From: Fimenecus sp045655645
GTDB taxonomy: Bacteria > Bacillota > Clostridia > Oscillospirales > Acutalibacteraceae
Length of the DNA: 64,000 nt
Reading direction: 5' to 3'
NCBI GenBank assembly: GCA_045655645.1
Contig: JAZOPS010000047.1
Coordinates: 1 to 64,000, forward strand
Numbering within the stretch: position 1 is the first letter of the stretch; every line of letters begins with the position of its first letter. Both the position numbers and the translations under genes were made by a program. Below, in pieces: positions 1 to 7,205 of this stretch. Below the pieces are notes generated by a model. The model saw only the letters and a program-made list of their open reading frames with translations. It was not told the origin of the DNA and ran no database searches.

Positions 1-355
1 GTGAAGGGGTAAATTTTTGCCTCAGACAACTGAATATACTACGCACCTTTTACATTCCTTCTGTTGCTAGGCAAAAGCAAGCCATATGAACGGACTTATT
101 CCAAGATTCAGACGATATAGTGCTATCTATATCGAAGGCGAAGACAGGCAGAAGAAATAATGATACTTGCGTTTAGTCCTAAAGTCGAGCGTTGAAGCGA
201 TTACAGAATCGTGAGCCGTCGCAACAAAGGAGAGCGCCTCGCAGAGAACCTGGGAGTGGTGAGATTCCAATGAGGTCAAAAGCATGACCGGAAAATGTGT
301 TCCCTTTTGCTTGGGGGTATCGAGGATAAATACAAGTAACGATTGATACTATAAA
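1..355. other. Non-coding, structured end region of an integrative element
   Basis: No convincing gene is seen here. One micro-ORF (86-160, 24 codons, ATG to TAA, starting MNGLIPRFRR) is open but has no clear ribosome binding site. The stretch has short stem-loops: CGATT-acag-AATCG around 198-211, and GGTCA-aaagca-TGACC around 273-288. Its position directly upstream of the excisionase suggests a leader, an oriT-type region or a small RNA of the element, but the function is unknown. The element continues to the left, outside the window. Confidence 0.4.
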
Positions 356-386
356 GGCGGTTGCCTGTAAAGTACAGACAACCGCC
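356..386 (+). other. Strong hairpin in the excisionase leader
   Basis: A perfect 8-bp inverted repeat (GGCGGTTG / CAACCGCC) encloses a second stem (CTGTA / TACAG) with a tiny loop. No T-run follows, so it is not a classic intrinsic terminator. It ends 28 bases before the excisionase start and could be an attenuator, an mRNA-stabilising hairpin or a protein-binding site. Confidence 0.5.
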
Positions 387-414
387 GATTATATAAATTA
401 AATGAGGTGAAATT

Positions 415-612
415 ATGTCATATGCAAATTATGAAGATATGCCTATGTTTTTAACGGTGAAAGAGATTTCAGATTTATTAGGACTTTCAACTGCAGGAGT
501 ATATAATCTCGCAAATAATGATAAAACCTTTCCCGTAGTTGTTTGTGGTCGCAGAAAAGTAATTCCGCGTGATGGATTTAGAGAATGGGTAACTAAACAC
601 ACAAGACATTGA
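415..612 (+). CDS. xis: Excisionase / helix-turn-helix (MerR-like) DNA-binding protein
   Basis: This 65-residue basic protein has the helix-turn-helix layout of small excisionases: a 'FLTVKEISDLLGLSTAGVY' helix pair at about residues 12-30, then a wing ending 'VIPRDGFREWV'. In integrative elements such proteins bend the element end and steer the integrase towards excision. The start is set by a GAGGTG ribosome binding site 7 bases before the ATG. It lies 61 bases upstream of the integrase, the usual xis-int order of Tn916/Tn1549-type elements. It could also act as a regulator of the element. The family is clear; the excision role is inferred from the neighbour. Confidence 0.75.
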   Translation: MSYANYEDMPMFLTVKEISDLLGLSTAGVYNLANNDKTFPVVVCGRRKVIPRDGFREWVTKHTRH

Positions 613-673
613 AAAAAGTATAGACTTTGAACAAATAGTGTGATACTGTTTGTTGTTGCAAAGGAGTGAGAAA

Positions 674-1927
674 ATGGCTAAAAGAGCAAAAGGTTCAGGT
701 ACTTTGAGAAAAAGAAGTGATGGACGATGGGAAGGTCGTATAATAATCGGCAAAGACGAAAACGGAAAGAATATATATAAGACAGTTGTAAGTAAAAAGA
801 AATATGAATGTGAAGAAAGACTAAAAGCATTGCTTGATGAAAAATCAGAAGCAGAAAAACAAGCAAATGAAACTACTGAAAATAGATATAATAATTGTAA
901 AAATCCAACCGTTAAGGAATGGATAGAAATATGGATTAACAATTACTGTAAAGGTTATCTTAAACCTACTACAGTAGATGGTTATGAAGCTATTATAAAA
1001 AGTTACATCAATCCCTATATTGGTAATCTGCATTTAAAAGATTTAACTACATTGACTTGCCAACAATACATAATGGATATTTATGAGAATGGCAGAGTGA
1101 ATAAAGAACGAGCTAAAAACAACAAGAAAGAGATTGGATTAAGCTCAAGAACAATCAAATCGGTAAAAATCGTTCTTCATGCGGCTTTACAAAAAGCTGT
1201 GGATGAAGAAATTATAATAAAAAATCCTACCAATAATCTTAATCTTCCTAAAGGTAGAGAAAGAGGAATGAGGACATTAACAAAAGAAGAAAGCAACCGC
1301 TTGCTCGTAGAAGCACATAATAGCGGTTGCTTTGAATTTTATTATCTCGAATTAACAACAGGTTTGCGACTTGGTGAAATAACGGCACTTGAATGGGAAG
1401 ACTTTGATGCTGATAAAATGTCATTGAGAATAAACAAACAAGCACAAAGAATAGACGGTATAATCAGACCTGAAACACCAAAAACAAAAGCATCAATAAG
1501 AACTATAGCATTAAACAAGAGTTGTGTAGATATATTGAACAGATTAAAAAGTCAACAAGCAAAAGGAACTAAACTAATGTTTCCGTCTCCTGTGACTAGT
1601 ACATATCGTGACCAAAATGGAGTTTTAAGACAACTTAAAAGAATGCTCAAAAGAGCCAAATTACCCGATGTCAGATTCCATGATTTAAGACACACCTGTG
1701 CAACCATTGCTCTTGAAGAAGGTGTTGATATTAAAGCTGTATCAAATATGCTGGGACATACAGATTGTGGTTTTACGATGAACACATACATTCATGCCAC
1801 AGAAAAACTCAAACAGTCTGCGGCAGATAAGATGCAAAGTGCATTTGAGATAGGCTTTAATCAAGCAGAAAGTAATAAAATGGTTGAAAATCTGGATATA
1901 AATTCAGAAACGATAAGTGGTCCATAA
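674..1927 (+). CDS. int: Site-specific tyrosine recombinase (integrase)
   Basis: This integrase of 417 residues joins and excises the mobile element at its left. The N-terminus (about 1-60, 'GSGTLRKRSDGRWEGR') is an arm-binding, AP2-like domain. Residues 80-200 are a SAM-like core-binding domain, and the rest is the catalytic domain with the R...H-x-x-R...H...Y set: 'TTGLRLGEI' (Arg), 'HDLRHTCAT' (His, Arg), 'LGHTD' (His) and 'TMNTYIHAT' (Tyr nucleophile). ATG 674 is chosen over an upstream TTG at 650 because AAGGAG sits 8 bases before it. The gene reads towards the 3' end of tRNA-Arg about 100 bases away, typical of elements that use a tRNA gene as attachment site. Confidence 0.9.
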   Translation: MAKRAKGSGTLRKRSDGRWEGRIIIGKDENGKNIYKTVVSKKKYECEERLKALLDEKSEAEKQANETTENRYNNCKNPTVKEWIEIWINNYCKGYLKPTTVDGYEAIIKSYINPYIGNLHLKDLTTLTCQQYIMDIYENGRVNKERAKNNKKEIGLSSRTIKSVKIVLHAALQKAVDEEIIIKNPTNNLNLPKGRERGMRTLTKEESNRLLVEAHNSGCFEFYYLELTTGLRLGEITALEWEDFDADKMSLRINKQAQRIDGIIRPETPKTKASIRTIALNKSCVDILNRLKSQQAKGTKLMFPSPVTSTYRDQNGVLRQLKRMLKRAKLPDVRFHDLRHTCATIALEEGVDIKAVSNMLGHTDCGFTMNTYIHATEKLKQSAADKMQSAFEIGFNQAESNKMVENLDINSETISGP

Positions 1928-1934
1928 GTGGTCT
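1913..1934 (+). repeat. 11-bp tandem repeat at the integrase 3' end
   Basis: ATAAGTGGTCC is followed directly by ATAAGTGGTCT, spanning the integrase stop codon. An 11-bp period is one helical turn, as expected for paired arm-type binding sites of a tyrosine recombinase near the element end. Binding is inferred only. Confidence 0.45.
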
Positions 1935-1972
1935 AAAGCTGTTTTCTCACTAATTAAACAAAATTCAACAGA

Positions 1973-2019
1973 AAAAGAAAAAAAGCCTCAAACCCACGCA
2001 AAATCAATGGTTTTGAGAC
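1973..2019 (-). terminator. Intrinsic terminator after tRNA-Arg
   Basis: On the minus strand a stem (CTCAAAACC / GGTTTGAG, one-base bulge, arms 2011-2019 and 1987-1994) is followed by a U-rich tract (A-run 1973-1984 on the plus strand). It lies 8 bases past the tRNA-Arg 3' end. Confidence 0.65.
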
Positions 2020-2027
2020 TTTTAACT

Positions 2028-2104
2028 TGGCACGCCGGAAGGGATTCGAACCCCCGACCTTTTGGTTCGTAGCCAAACACTCTATCCAGCTGAGCTACCG
2101 GCGC
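2028..2104 (-). tRNA. tRNA-Arg (anticodon ACG)
   Basis: On the minus strand the sequence folds as a full cloverleaf. The acceptor is GCGCCGG / CCGGCGU with one G-U pair, the D stem is GCUC/GAGU, and the anticodon arm is UUUGG-CUACGAA-CCAAA, giving anticodon ACG. The T arm is GGGGG-UUCGAAU-CCCUU. Discriminator G and CCA are encoded (CCA at 2028-2030). The 3' end faces the integrase, so it is the likely attachment site of the element to its left. The rest of the 1928-2275 gap holds only its terminator and the promoter of the next gene. Confidence 0.95.
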
Positions 2105-2210
2105 ATATACGACTTTCAGTCGCCCGAATATAATACCATTAGAAATATAAAAAGTCAACAGTTTTTTGAAAATAATTAAAAACATTTACAATTTTCTTTG
2201 TTAGTATTTA

Positions 2211-2238
2211 TTGACAATCCATTCCTTTGTGATATACT
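2211..2238 (+). promoter_or_regulatory. Sigma-A promoter of the acyltransferase gene
   Basis: A perfect -35 TTGACA (2211-2216) and -10 TATACT (2233-2238) are separated by 16 bases. Transcription would start near 2245, about 30 bases before the ATG. Confidence 0.75.
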
Positions 2239-2275
2239 TGTAAAGTATTTCGCAAAAACTTTGGAGGTAATTATA

Positions 2276-3184
2276 ATGAAAGTCTTAAATAGTTTTCATT
2301 TTGGTATTCAAAGAAAAATCATCGCTAATATGACAACAGAGAGTTGGGACAATATCCCACACATCGCGTTCAACTATGAGCCTGATGTTACTGATTTTGT
2401 CAACTATTGCAAAAAGCTTAACGCTTCAAGAGAAACAAAGGTGTCACTTAATACATATTTCTTAAAGGTTATCATCGAAGGTCTCAAAGCAGCACCTATT
2501 CTCAATTCTCACATTGAGTTTGATAAAAAACTTGTTCGTGGTAAGGTGACAACCTTTGAAAGCATCGACATTTCAATGCCAATGATTTTGCCAAATGATG
2601 AAATGATGACAATCACACTCCATGACCTTGAAAACAAGTCAGTTGAGCAGATTCAAAAAGAAATGGCAGACATTCGCAGAAGAGCAGAAAACACAAATCT
2701 TACAGAAGCAATGTTTGAAGTTTCAATGGAAAACACAATTGAAGCCTTGAAAAAAGGTCAGGTCAGAAAAGTAATCAACCGTCTTATCGGCTCAAAAACA
2801 GGTAAACACAGAATTAAAACTCTTTCAGGCAAAGCAAAGAGAGAATATGAAAAGATTCCAAGAGAAGACAGAATCACAAAAGACGATATCCGTCAAGGCT
2901 CTGTAACAGTTTCAAATGTTGGCTCACTTTATCGTGGTCAGCGTGGTAATGTTACTATTCTTGAGGTTGTGCCACCACAGGTTTCAACATATTGCCTTGC
3001 AGCCGTGCAAGACAGAGCAATCGTTGTAACAAAAGAAAATGGTGAAAAAGAAATCGAAGTAAGACAAATTCTTCCAATCTGTATGGCAATCGACCACAGA
3101 GCCCTTGATTTCGGTCAGTCAGTACCATTTATGAAGCGTATGGACGAAATCTTCGCAAACCCACAAGAAATTGAAAATTGGTAA
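2276..3184 (+). CDS. Stand-alone 2-oxoacid dehydrogenase E2-type acyltransferase domain protein
   Basis: This protein of 302 residues matches only the catalytic domain of dihydrolipoamide acyltransferases, which share the chloramphenicol acetyltransferase fold. Near the C-terminus 'IDHRALDFGQ' carries the catalytic His274 and Asp278 of the HRxxDG motif, with the final Gly changed to Phe. 'GSVTVSNVGSLYRG' is the family's substrate-channel strand. No lipoyl or E1/E3-binding domain is present, and no E1 or E3 gene is nearby, so a role in a classical dehydrogenase complex is unlikely. It may transfer an acyl group from CoA to an unknown acceptor. ATG 2276 follows GGAGG at 8-9 bases; a longer reading frame from 2198 would start before the promoter -35. 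Confidence 0.75.
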   Translation: MKVLNSFHFGIQRKIIANMTTESWDNIPHIAFNYEPDVTDFVNYCKKLNASRETKVSLNTYFLKVIIEGLKAAPILNSHIEFDKKLVRGKVTTFESIDISMPMILPNDEMMTITLHDLENKSVEQIQKEMADIRRRAENTNLTEAMFEVSMENTIEALKKGQVRKVINRLIGSKTGKHRIKTLSGKAKREYEKIPREDRITKDDIRQGSVTVSNVGSLYRGQRGNVTILEVVPPQVSTYCLAAVQDRAIVVTKENGEKEIEVRQILPICMAIDHRALDFGQSVPFMKRMDEIFANPQEIENW

Positions 3185-3190
3185 AATAAA

Positions 3191-3220
3191 AGAGAGTACA
3201 CCGTACTCTCTTTATTTTTT
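3191..3220. terminator. Bidirectional intrinsic terminator
   Basis: AGAGAGTAC-acc-GTACTCTCT is followed by TTATTTTTTT on the plus strand and preceded by an A-rich tract, so it serves both the acyltransferase gene and the converging decarboxylase gene. Confidence 0.85.
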
Positions 3221-4543
3221 TACAACCAAAATTTTATCTATATTATATTTCTTGAATAATTCAATATGCTCATTAGTGATTTTTTCGCCACTTACTGCAA
3301 TGGGGATAGCAGGGGGGCAAGATACACAAGGACTAGCACAAACCCGACCGAGTGCATTTTGAACATCTATTTCTTCACTCTCGCAGAAAATGCTTTCACG
3401 AATTGTCAAAACTCTTTCTGCCTTTGGAATTTCAATGTTTGAAGCATCTTTTTTAGCATCTGCATTGATGTTTTCAAAGGCTTTTTTTAGTTTCTCAAAA
3501 TCTTCGTCACTATTTTGAGGTGAGAACATAAACACTACAAAATCATCATCAGCAAATTCAAATTCAATGCCGCATCCACGAAGATAACATTTGAAATCAA
3601 TGTCAAACCCACGAAAATCAACTGTAAGCTTCAATGACTCGGCTGATAAAATTCCAAATCCCTTTGAGTTGATTAAAACTCTCAATTCTGCAACCTTTTG
3701 AGCGCAAATTTCAATATCTTCTTTGAGTTTTTCATCAATATATCTGTTACATAAATCTAAAGATTGCAAAATCAAATATGATGGACTCGTTGAACCGAAA
3801 ATTGCCATTGCATTAACTACATTTTGTGAGAAATTGTATTTATCACTTTTTGCAATGTGCAAATATCCACCACCTGTGAGCACAGGCAGAGTCTTGTGAG
3901 CCGAGTCGCAACACATATCAGCACCAAGGCTTATTGGGTGCAAATCATTCTTATAAAACTTCAAGTAACTACCGTGAGCGTTGTCAACGAGAAGGGGAAT
4001 ATCATGCTTTTTGCACACCTTTGCAATGCTCTCAATATCACTCATTCCACCCAAATAATCAGGGCTTGTGATATACACTGCAAATGGCTTGGCTTCAAGG
4101 TTTTTGAGAGCATTTTCAACCATTTGACCAGTCACAATGCAAGAACAAATGCTATCTGTATTTTCGGGATAAATCCATTCCACATTTGCATCAAGCTTTG
4201 CAAGTGCATATATAAATGACTTGTGAGCATTTCGTCCTGCTAACACGAATGGACGAGTGCTTTTATCTGCTTTTAAATATGCCAAATAAAGCATTGCATT
4301 TATGCTCTGACTTGAGCCACCTGCAGAATAAACCGTCTTTGCAGTATCAAAAAGGTGAGTGGCATTTTCTTCGCTTTTTCTGATTATTCCGTCAGGTGCA
4401 TATAATTCATCTGCACCATTTATTTCAGTAATATCAAAGGCTTCAAAGCCTAAAAAAGACACACCCTTATGACCCGGCATGTGAAGTCGGGCAGTATTAC
4501 TTTTAATGTAATTCTGCACAAAGTCAAAAATTGGTGTGTCCAT
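3212..4543 (-). CDS. Orn/Lys/Arg decarboxylase-family PLP-dependent protein
   Basis: This protein of 443 residues belongs to the fold-type I PLP decarboxylases related to Bacillus SpeA/YaaO. The N-terminal 'LHMPGHKG' is the family signature, and 'DSAHKTLPVLTGG' holds the Schiff-base lysine (Lys217). 'LVDNAHGSYL' supplies the PLP-contacting Asp and His. The C-terminal part ('ALGRVCASPCVSCPPAIPI') is the small decarboxylase C-domain. The shorter Firmicutes members of this group have rarely been assayed, so arginine, ornithine or lysine cannot be chosen. It is 12 bases downstream of the SCIFF maturase on the same strand and may be read through from it. The stop codon touches the shared terminator. 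Confidence 0.8.
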   Translation of the reverse strand: MDTPIFDFVQNYIKSNTARLHMPGHKGVSFLGFEAFDITEINGADELYAPDGIIRKSEENATHLFDTAKTVYSAGGSSQSINAMLYLAYLKADKSTRPFVLAGRNAHKSFIYALAKLDANVEWIYPENTDSICSCIVTGQMVENALKNLEAKPFAVYITSPDYLGGMSDIESIAKVCKKHDIPLLVDNAHGSYLKFYKNDLHPISLGADMCCDSAHKTLPVLTGGGYLHIAKSDKYNFSQNVVNAMAIFGSTSPSYLILQSLDLCNRYIDEKLKEDIEICAQKVAELRVLINSKGFGILSAESLKLTVDFRGFDIDFKCYLRGCGIEFEFADDDFVVFMFSPQNSDEDFEKLKKAFENINADAKKDASNIEIPKAERVLTIRESIFCESEEIDVQNALGRVCASPCVSCPPAIPIAVSGEKITNEHIELFKKYNIDKILVVKK

Positions 4544-4555
4544 TTGTTTTATTCC

Positions 4556-5929
4556 TTATTTGTCGTAGTTTTCTGCCACTTGAATCATAACTGCGCATTC
4601 AATACGCTTTTTGAATAATTCGCAACCATATTCATAAATACCTGTGATTTTGCCTGAAGCGTGATAAGAGTTTGCAGCGCAACCACCTGAGCAATAAAGC
4701 TTAGCCCAACAATCGTTACATTCAGGTCTTGCATAAGCGTTGCAAAGCTTGAATTCATTCTGAATTTCTTTGTTTGTAACACCGTCATAAATGTTACCAA
4801 GCAAATATTTTGTGTCACCAACAAACTGATGGCAAGGGTAAAGGTCACCAGTAGGTGTAACTGCCATATATTCAGTACCTGAGCCACAACCTGAAATTCT
4901 TTTGTAAATGCAAGGACCATGTGTTAAGTCGAGCATATAGTGATAGAATGTGAAGCCGTTGCCATTCTTTTTACGCTTAATCATTTCTTTTGCAAGAATT
5001 TCATATTGCTCAAAAAGCTTTGGCAAATCTTCTTCTGTCAAAGCAGAAGCATCATTTGGTGCACATACAACAGGTTCCATACTAAGTTCTGTAAAGCCAA
5101 GGTCAGCCATGTGGAAAATATCGTTAGTGAAATCCACATTCTTATGTGTGAATGTGCCACGCATATAATAGTTTTTACCGCCACGACGCTTAACAAATTC
5201 TTGGAATTTTGGAACAATAGTGTCATAGCTACCGTGACCCATATAGTCAACTCTGAGTCTGTCGTGAACATCGCGTCTTCCGTCAAGACTAAGCACCACA
5301 TTGCTCATTTCACGGTTTGAAAACTCAATAACATCATCATCAATGAGCATTCCGTTTGTTGTAAGTGTGAAACGGAAATTCTTGTCATAGATTTTTTCTT
5401 GAACACGAGCGTATGAAACTAATTCTTTAACAACATCCCAGTTCATAAGTGGCTCGCCACCGAAGAAGTCAACTTCAAGGTTTCTTCTTGTACCTGAGTT
5501 TTCAATAAGAAAATCAAGTGCACGTTTACCAACTTCAAAGCTCATTAATGCTCTGTCACCGTGATATTTACCCTGACTTGCAAAGCAATATTCACAGTTC
5601 AAGTTGCAAGTGTGAGCAACGTGAAGACAAAGAGCCTTGATAACTGTATTTCTGTTCTTGAAATCGAATGCCATACCCTCGTAAGTGTCAGGGGTATAGA
5701 GCTTGCCGTTTTCTTCAAGAGTTTTCACATCTTCAATACAATCAAGAACATCTTGTTCTGTAATCTGCTCATTCTTATATGTATCAATTATGTACTTAAC
5801 AATCTCGTCAGTTGTTTTGTCCTTATACATTGCGATAATGTCATAAGCAACTTCATCAACAACGTGAACAGAACCTGAACACATATCAAGCACAATGTTA
5901 TATCCATTTAATTTATATTGATGTACCAT
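4556..5929 (-). CDS. Radical SAM / SPASM thioether-forming SCIFF peptide maturase
   Basis: This 457-residue enzyme should install thioether bonds in the SCIFF peptide encoded just upstream (the family of CteB and Tte1186). Residues 1-90 are a peptide-recognition (RRE-like) region. Cys108, Cys112 and Cys115 form the CxxxCxxC site for the SAM-cleaving 4Fe-4S cluster ('CNLNCEYC'), and 'FFGGEPLMN' is the GGE SAM-binding motif. The C-terminal third is a SPASM domain with cysteines in 'CGSG', 'YPCHQF', 'CNDCWAKLYCSGGC' and 'YGCELF' for auxiliary clusters. ATG 5929 is chosen because GAAGGA lies 7 bases upstream; a longer frame to 5971 would run through a terminator hairpin. Each turnover releases 5'-deoxyadenosine, relevant to the mtaD-mtnA operon in this window. 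Confidence 0.93.
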   Translation of the reverse strand: MVHQYKLNGYNIVLDMCSGSVHVVDEVAYDIIAMYKDKTTDEIVKYIIDTYKNEQITEQDVLDCIEDVKTLEENGKLYTPDTYEGMAFDFKNRNTVIKALCLHVAHTCNLNCEYCFASQGKYHGDRALMSFEVGKRALDFLIENSGTRRNLEVDFFGGEPLMNWDVVKELVSYARVQEKIYDKNFRFTLTTNGMLIDDDVIEFSNREMSNVVLSLDGRRDVHDRLRVDYMGHGSYDTIVPKFQEFVKRRGGKNYYMRGTFTHKNVDFTNDIFHMADLGFTELSMEPVVCAPNDASALTEEDLPKLFEQYEILAKEMIKRKKNGNGFTFYHYMLDLTHGPCIYKRISGCGSGTEYMAVTPTGDLYPCHQFVGDTKYLLGNIYDGVTNKEIQNEFKLCNAYARPECNDCWAKLYCSGGCAANSYHASGKITGIYEYGCELFKKRIECAVMIQVAENYDK

Positions 5930-5945
5930 AAAATTATCCTTCTCA

Positions 5946-5977
5946 ACAAAAAACAGGTAATACAAATGCATTACCTG
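5946..5977 (-). terminator. Leaky terminator/attenuator between SCIFF precursor and maturase
   Basis: On the minus strand CAGGTAAT-gcatttgt-ATTACCTG is followed by a U-rich tract (A-run 5946-5953 on the plus strand). It lies between the 49-codon precursor and its enzyme. Partial read-through would give far more precursor than maturase mRNA; this dosage role is inferred. Confidence 0.75.
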
Positions 5978-6002
5978 CTTTAAGCAATAGATTTTTTAGT
6001 TC

Positions 6003-6152
6003 TTATTTGCTTTCAACATTTTCGCACTGCTGATTAGCAACACCACAAGATGTCTTGCAAGCTGACTGGCAAGATGTCTGGCATTCGCCACAACCGCCTT
6101 TAACTGCGCTTTCCTGAAGGTTTCTTGTTTCGATAGTCTTAATTCTTTCCAT
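6003..6152 (-). CDS. SCIFF (six cysteines in forty-five) ribosomal peptide precursor
   Basis: This 49-residue peptide is the substrate of the radical SAM maturase directly downstream. The leader begins MERIKTIETRNLQESAV. The core holds six cysteines at 21, 24, 28, 32, 36 and 43, with Thr26 and Thr34 between them as candidate thioether partners. The N-terminal 'KTIETRNLQES' stretch is the part conserved in this family, while the mature product's function is unknown across Clostridia. AGGAG lies 8 bases before the ATG and a consensus promoter stands about 45 bases upstream. Six cysteines with regular 3-4 residue spacing, plus the neighbouring maturase, make the call firm. Confidence 0.95.
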   Translation of the reverse strand: MERIKTIETRNLQESAVKGGCGECQTSCQSACKTSCGVANQQCENVESK

Positions 6153-6195
6153 GATAATATCTCCTATCTGAATAGTTTCAAATATTTACAGAAAA

Positions 6196-6224
6196 AGTAT
6201 ATCATAACCCACATTTTGTGTCAA
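6196..6224 (-). promoter_or_regulatory. Strong sigma-A promoter of the SCIFF operon
   Basis: On the minus strand TTGACA (6224-6219) and TATACT (6201-6196) are separated by exactly 17 bases, near-perfect consensus. It predicts high constitutive expression of the precursor. Confidence 0.85.
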
Positions 6225-6274
6225 GATATTTATTGTTGTGTTAGTTAGATAAATTGGGGGTTGTAGAACAGAAC

Positions 6275-6302
6275 GCAGAGTGCAAAGTGCAGAATGCAGA
6301 GT
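6275..6302 (+). repeat. Degenerate heptamer array, four units
   Basis: GCAGAGT, GCAAAGT, GCAGAAT and GCAGAGT stand head to tail. Similar purine-rich heptamers occur at 14071-14098, 37251-37264 and 37883-37910. The rest of the 6225-6385 gap is non-coding. Confidence 0.7.
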
Positions 6303-6348
6303 GTTGGAACTGCGTTGCAATTATATAGATGTAACTAATTTAGTGCGT

Positions 6349-6375
6349 TGTAGGGGACGATGACCCCAGCGCCCC
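6349..6375 (+). repeat. GTAGGGG palindromic intergenic repeat (decayed copy)
   Basis: It begins TGTAGGGGACGATG and ends in a CCCC-rich arm (GCGCCCC). The 13-mer GTAGGGGACGATG is identical to the start of the hairpin at 37281. The pairing arm is imperfect here. Confidence 0.55.
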
Positions 6376-6385
6376 GATGAAAATA

Positions 6386-6415
6386 TTGACAATTTATTTT
6401 GCTTTATGATATATT
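6386..6415 (+). promoter_or_regulatory. Promoter of the membrane protein gene
   Basis: TTGACA (6386-6391) and TATATT (6410-6415) are 18 bases apart. The -10 ends 2 bases before an in-frame ATG at 6418, which rules that ATG out as the start and supports GTG 6442. Confidence 0.6.
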
Positions 6416-6441
6416 GAATGTACAGGAAAGGAGAGAAAAAT

Positions 6442-7059
6442 GTGGGTATTATTAGAATTGCTATTGGAATTATAATAGGTCTTATTGTATTGCTATTTCT
6501 CCTAAAATCAAATAAAATACATAAAAAACAGGTGCTACTTATTACTACAGTGGTTGTTGTTTTAGTTTGCACTTTATTGGCTTTTATACCATTTGAAAAT
6601 GCATTTATAACTTTTCCTACAGCAGATAAATCATTTAATTATTTTCATGGAAAAAATATGAATGTGCAAATTGTGTTGGATGGTGAAGTTTCAAGTTTTG
6701 TTCTGGCTGGTGATAATAGCAAACATACCATTCAACTTGTACCAAAGACTAATAATGGTTGGAAAATTGCGAGAGGTACAGATTCAAAGAAAGTTTTGCA
6801 TAAGATAATAGATGGTTATTCTGTAACTATTTACAGATATAAGGATTCTCAAGACTATTTTGTTAGCGTAGTAAACACAAAAAGTGGAAACGTTGAGATA
6901 ACTGATAATTGTGATTCAAAATTTTGTGCTTTGGGTTATGAAAAAGAAACATTGAAAGAAACTTTTTACAGTTATTATGCTGTAATTGAAAGTTATGATG
7001 ACAGTTATTGTTTAATAATAGACGATAAAGAAATCCCTTTACATAAAACAACTGAATAA
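6442..7059 (+). CDS. Hypothetical membrane-anchored protein
   Basis: I do not recognise this 205-residue protein. Two hydrophobic segments occupy about residues 2-20 and 31-50, separated by a short basic loop (KSNKIHKKQ). A soluble, beta-rich extracytoplasmic part follows, with two cysteines close together in 'DNCDSKFCALGYE'. The GTG start at 6442 is chosen because AAAGGAG lies about 9 bases upstream and the only upstream ATG sits on the promoter. The gene is monocistronic, between its own promoter and a strong terminator. A lipoprotein motif is absent. Its job is unknown. Confidence 0.65.
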   Translation: MGIIRIAIGIIIGLIVLLFLLKSNKIHKKQVLLITTVVVVLVCTLLAFIPFENAFITFPTADKSFNYFHGKNMNVQIVLDGEVSSFVLAGDNSKHTIQLVPKTNNGWKIARGTDSKKVLHKIIDGYSVTIYRYKDSQDYFVSVVNTKSGNVEITDNCDSKFCALGYEKETLKETFYSYYAVIESYDDSYCLIIDDKEIPLHKTTE

Positions 7060-7064
7060 CATTC

Positions 7065-7098
7065 AAACCGATAAGCAAATGCTTGTCGGTTTTTCTTT
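7065..7098 (+). terminator. Intrinsic terminator
   Basis: AAACCGATAAGCA-aa-TGCTTGTCGGTTT, a 13-bp stem with one G-U pair, followed by TTCTTTTG. Confidence 0.85.
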
Positions 7099-7205
7099 TG
7101 TTTTAAAATATATTTTGAAAAACATCTATTATTTTTTGAAATTTTATGATATGATATTGAATGTATAACTATGTTTATTAGATTTTGAAAGAAGATGACG
7201 TTTTA

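Noticed and set aside
1..355. Group II intron end
   Set aside because: No GTGYG start and no domain V fold with its AGC triad could be found, and no maturase is present.
487..942. 151-codon minus-strand open frame across xis and int
   Set aside because: It crosses two genes on the other strand and is a low-complexity Phe/Ser/Leu-rich sequence as expected from AT-rich antisense.
2276..3184. Chloramphenicol acetyltransferase
   Set aside because: The fold is shared, but the HHxxxDG motif and the CAT-specific blocks are absent; the sequence matches the E2 catalytic domain better.
6418..6441. ATG 6418 as start of the membrane protein gene
   Set aside because: It is 2 bases from the -10 of the promoter and has no ribosome binding site, so it would be upstream of the transcript start.
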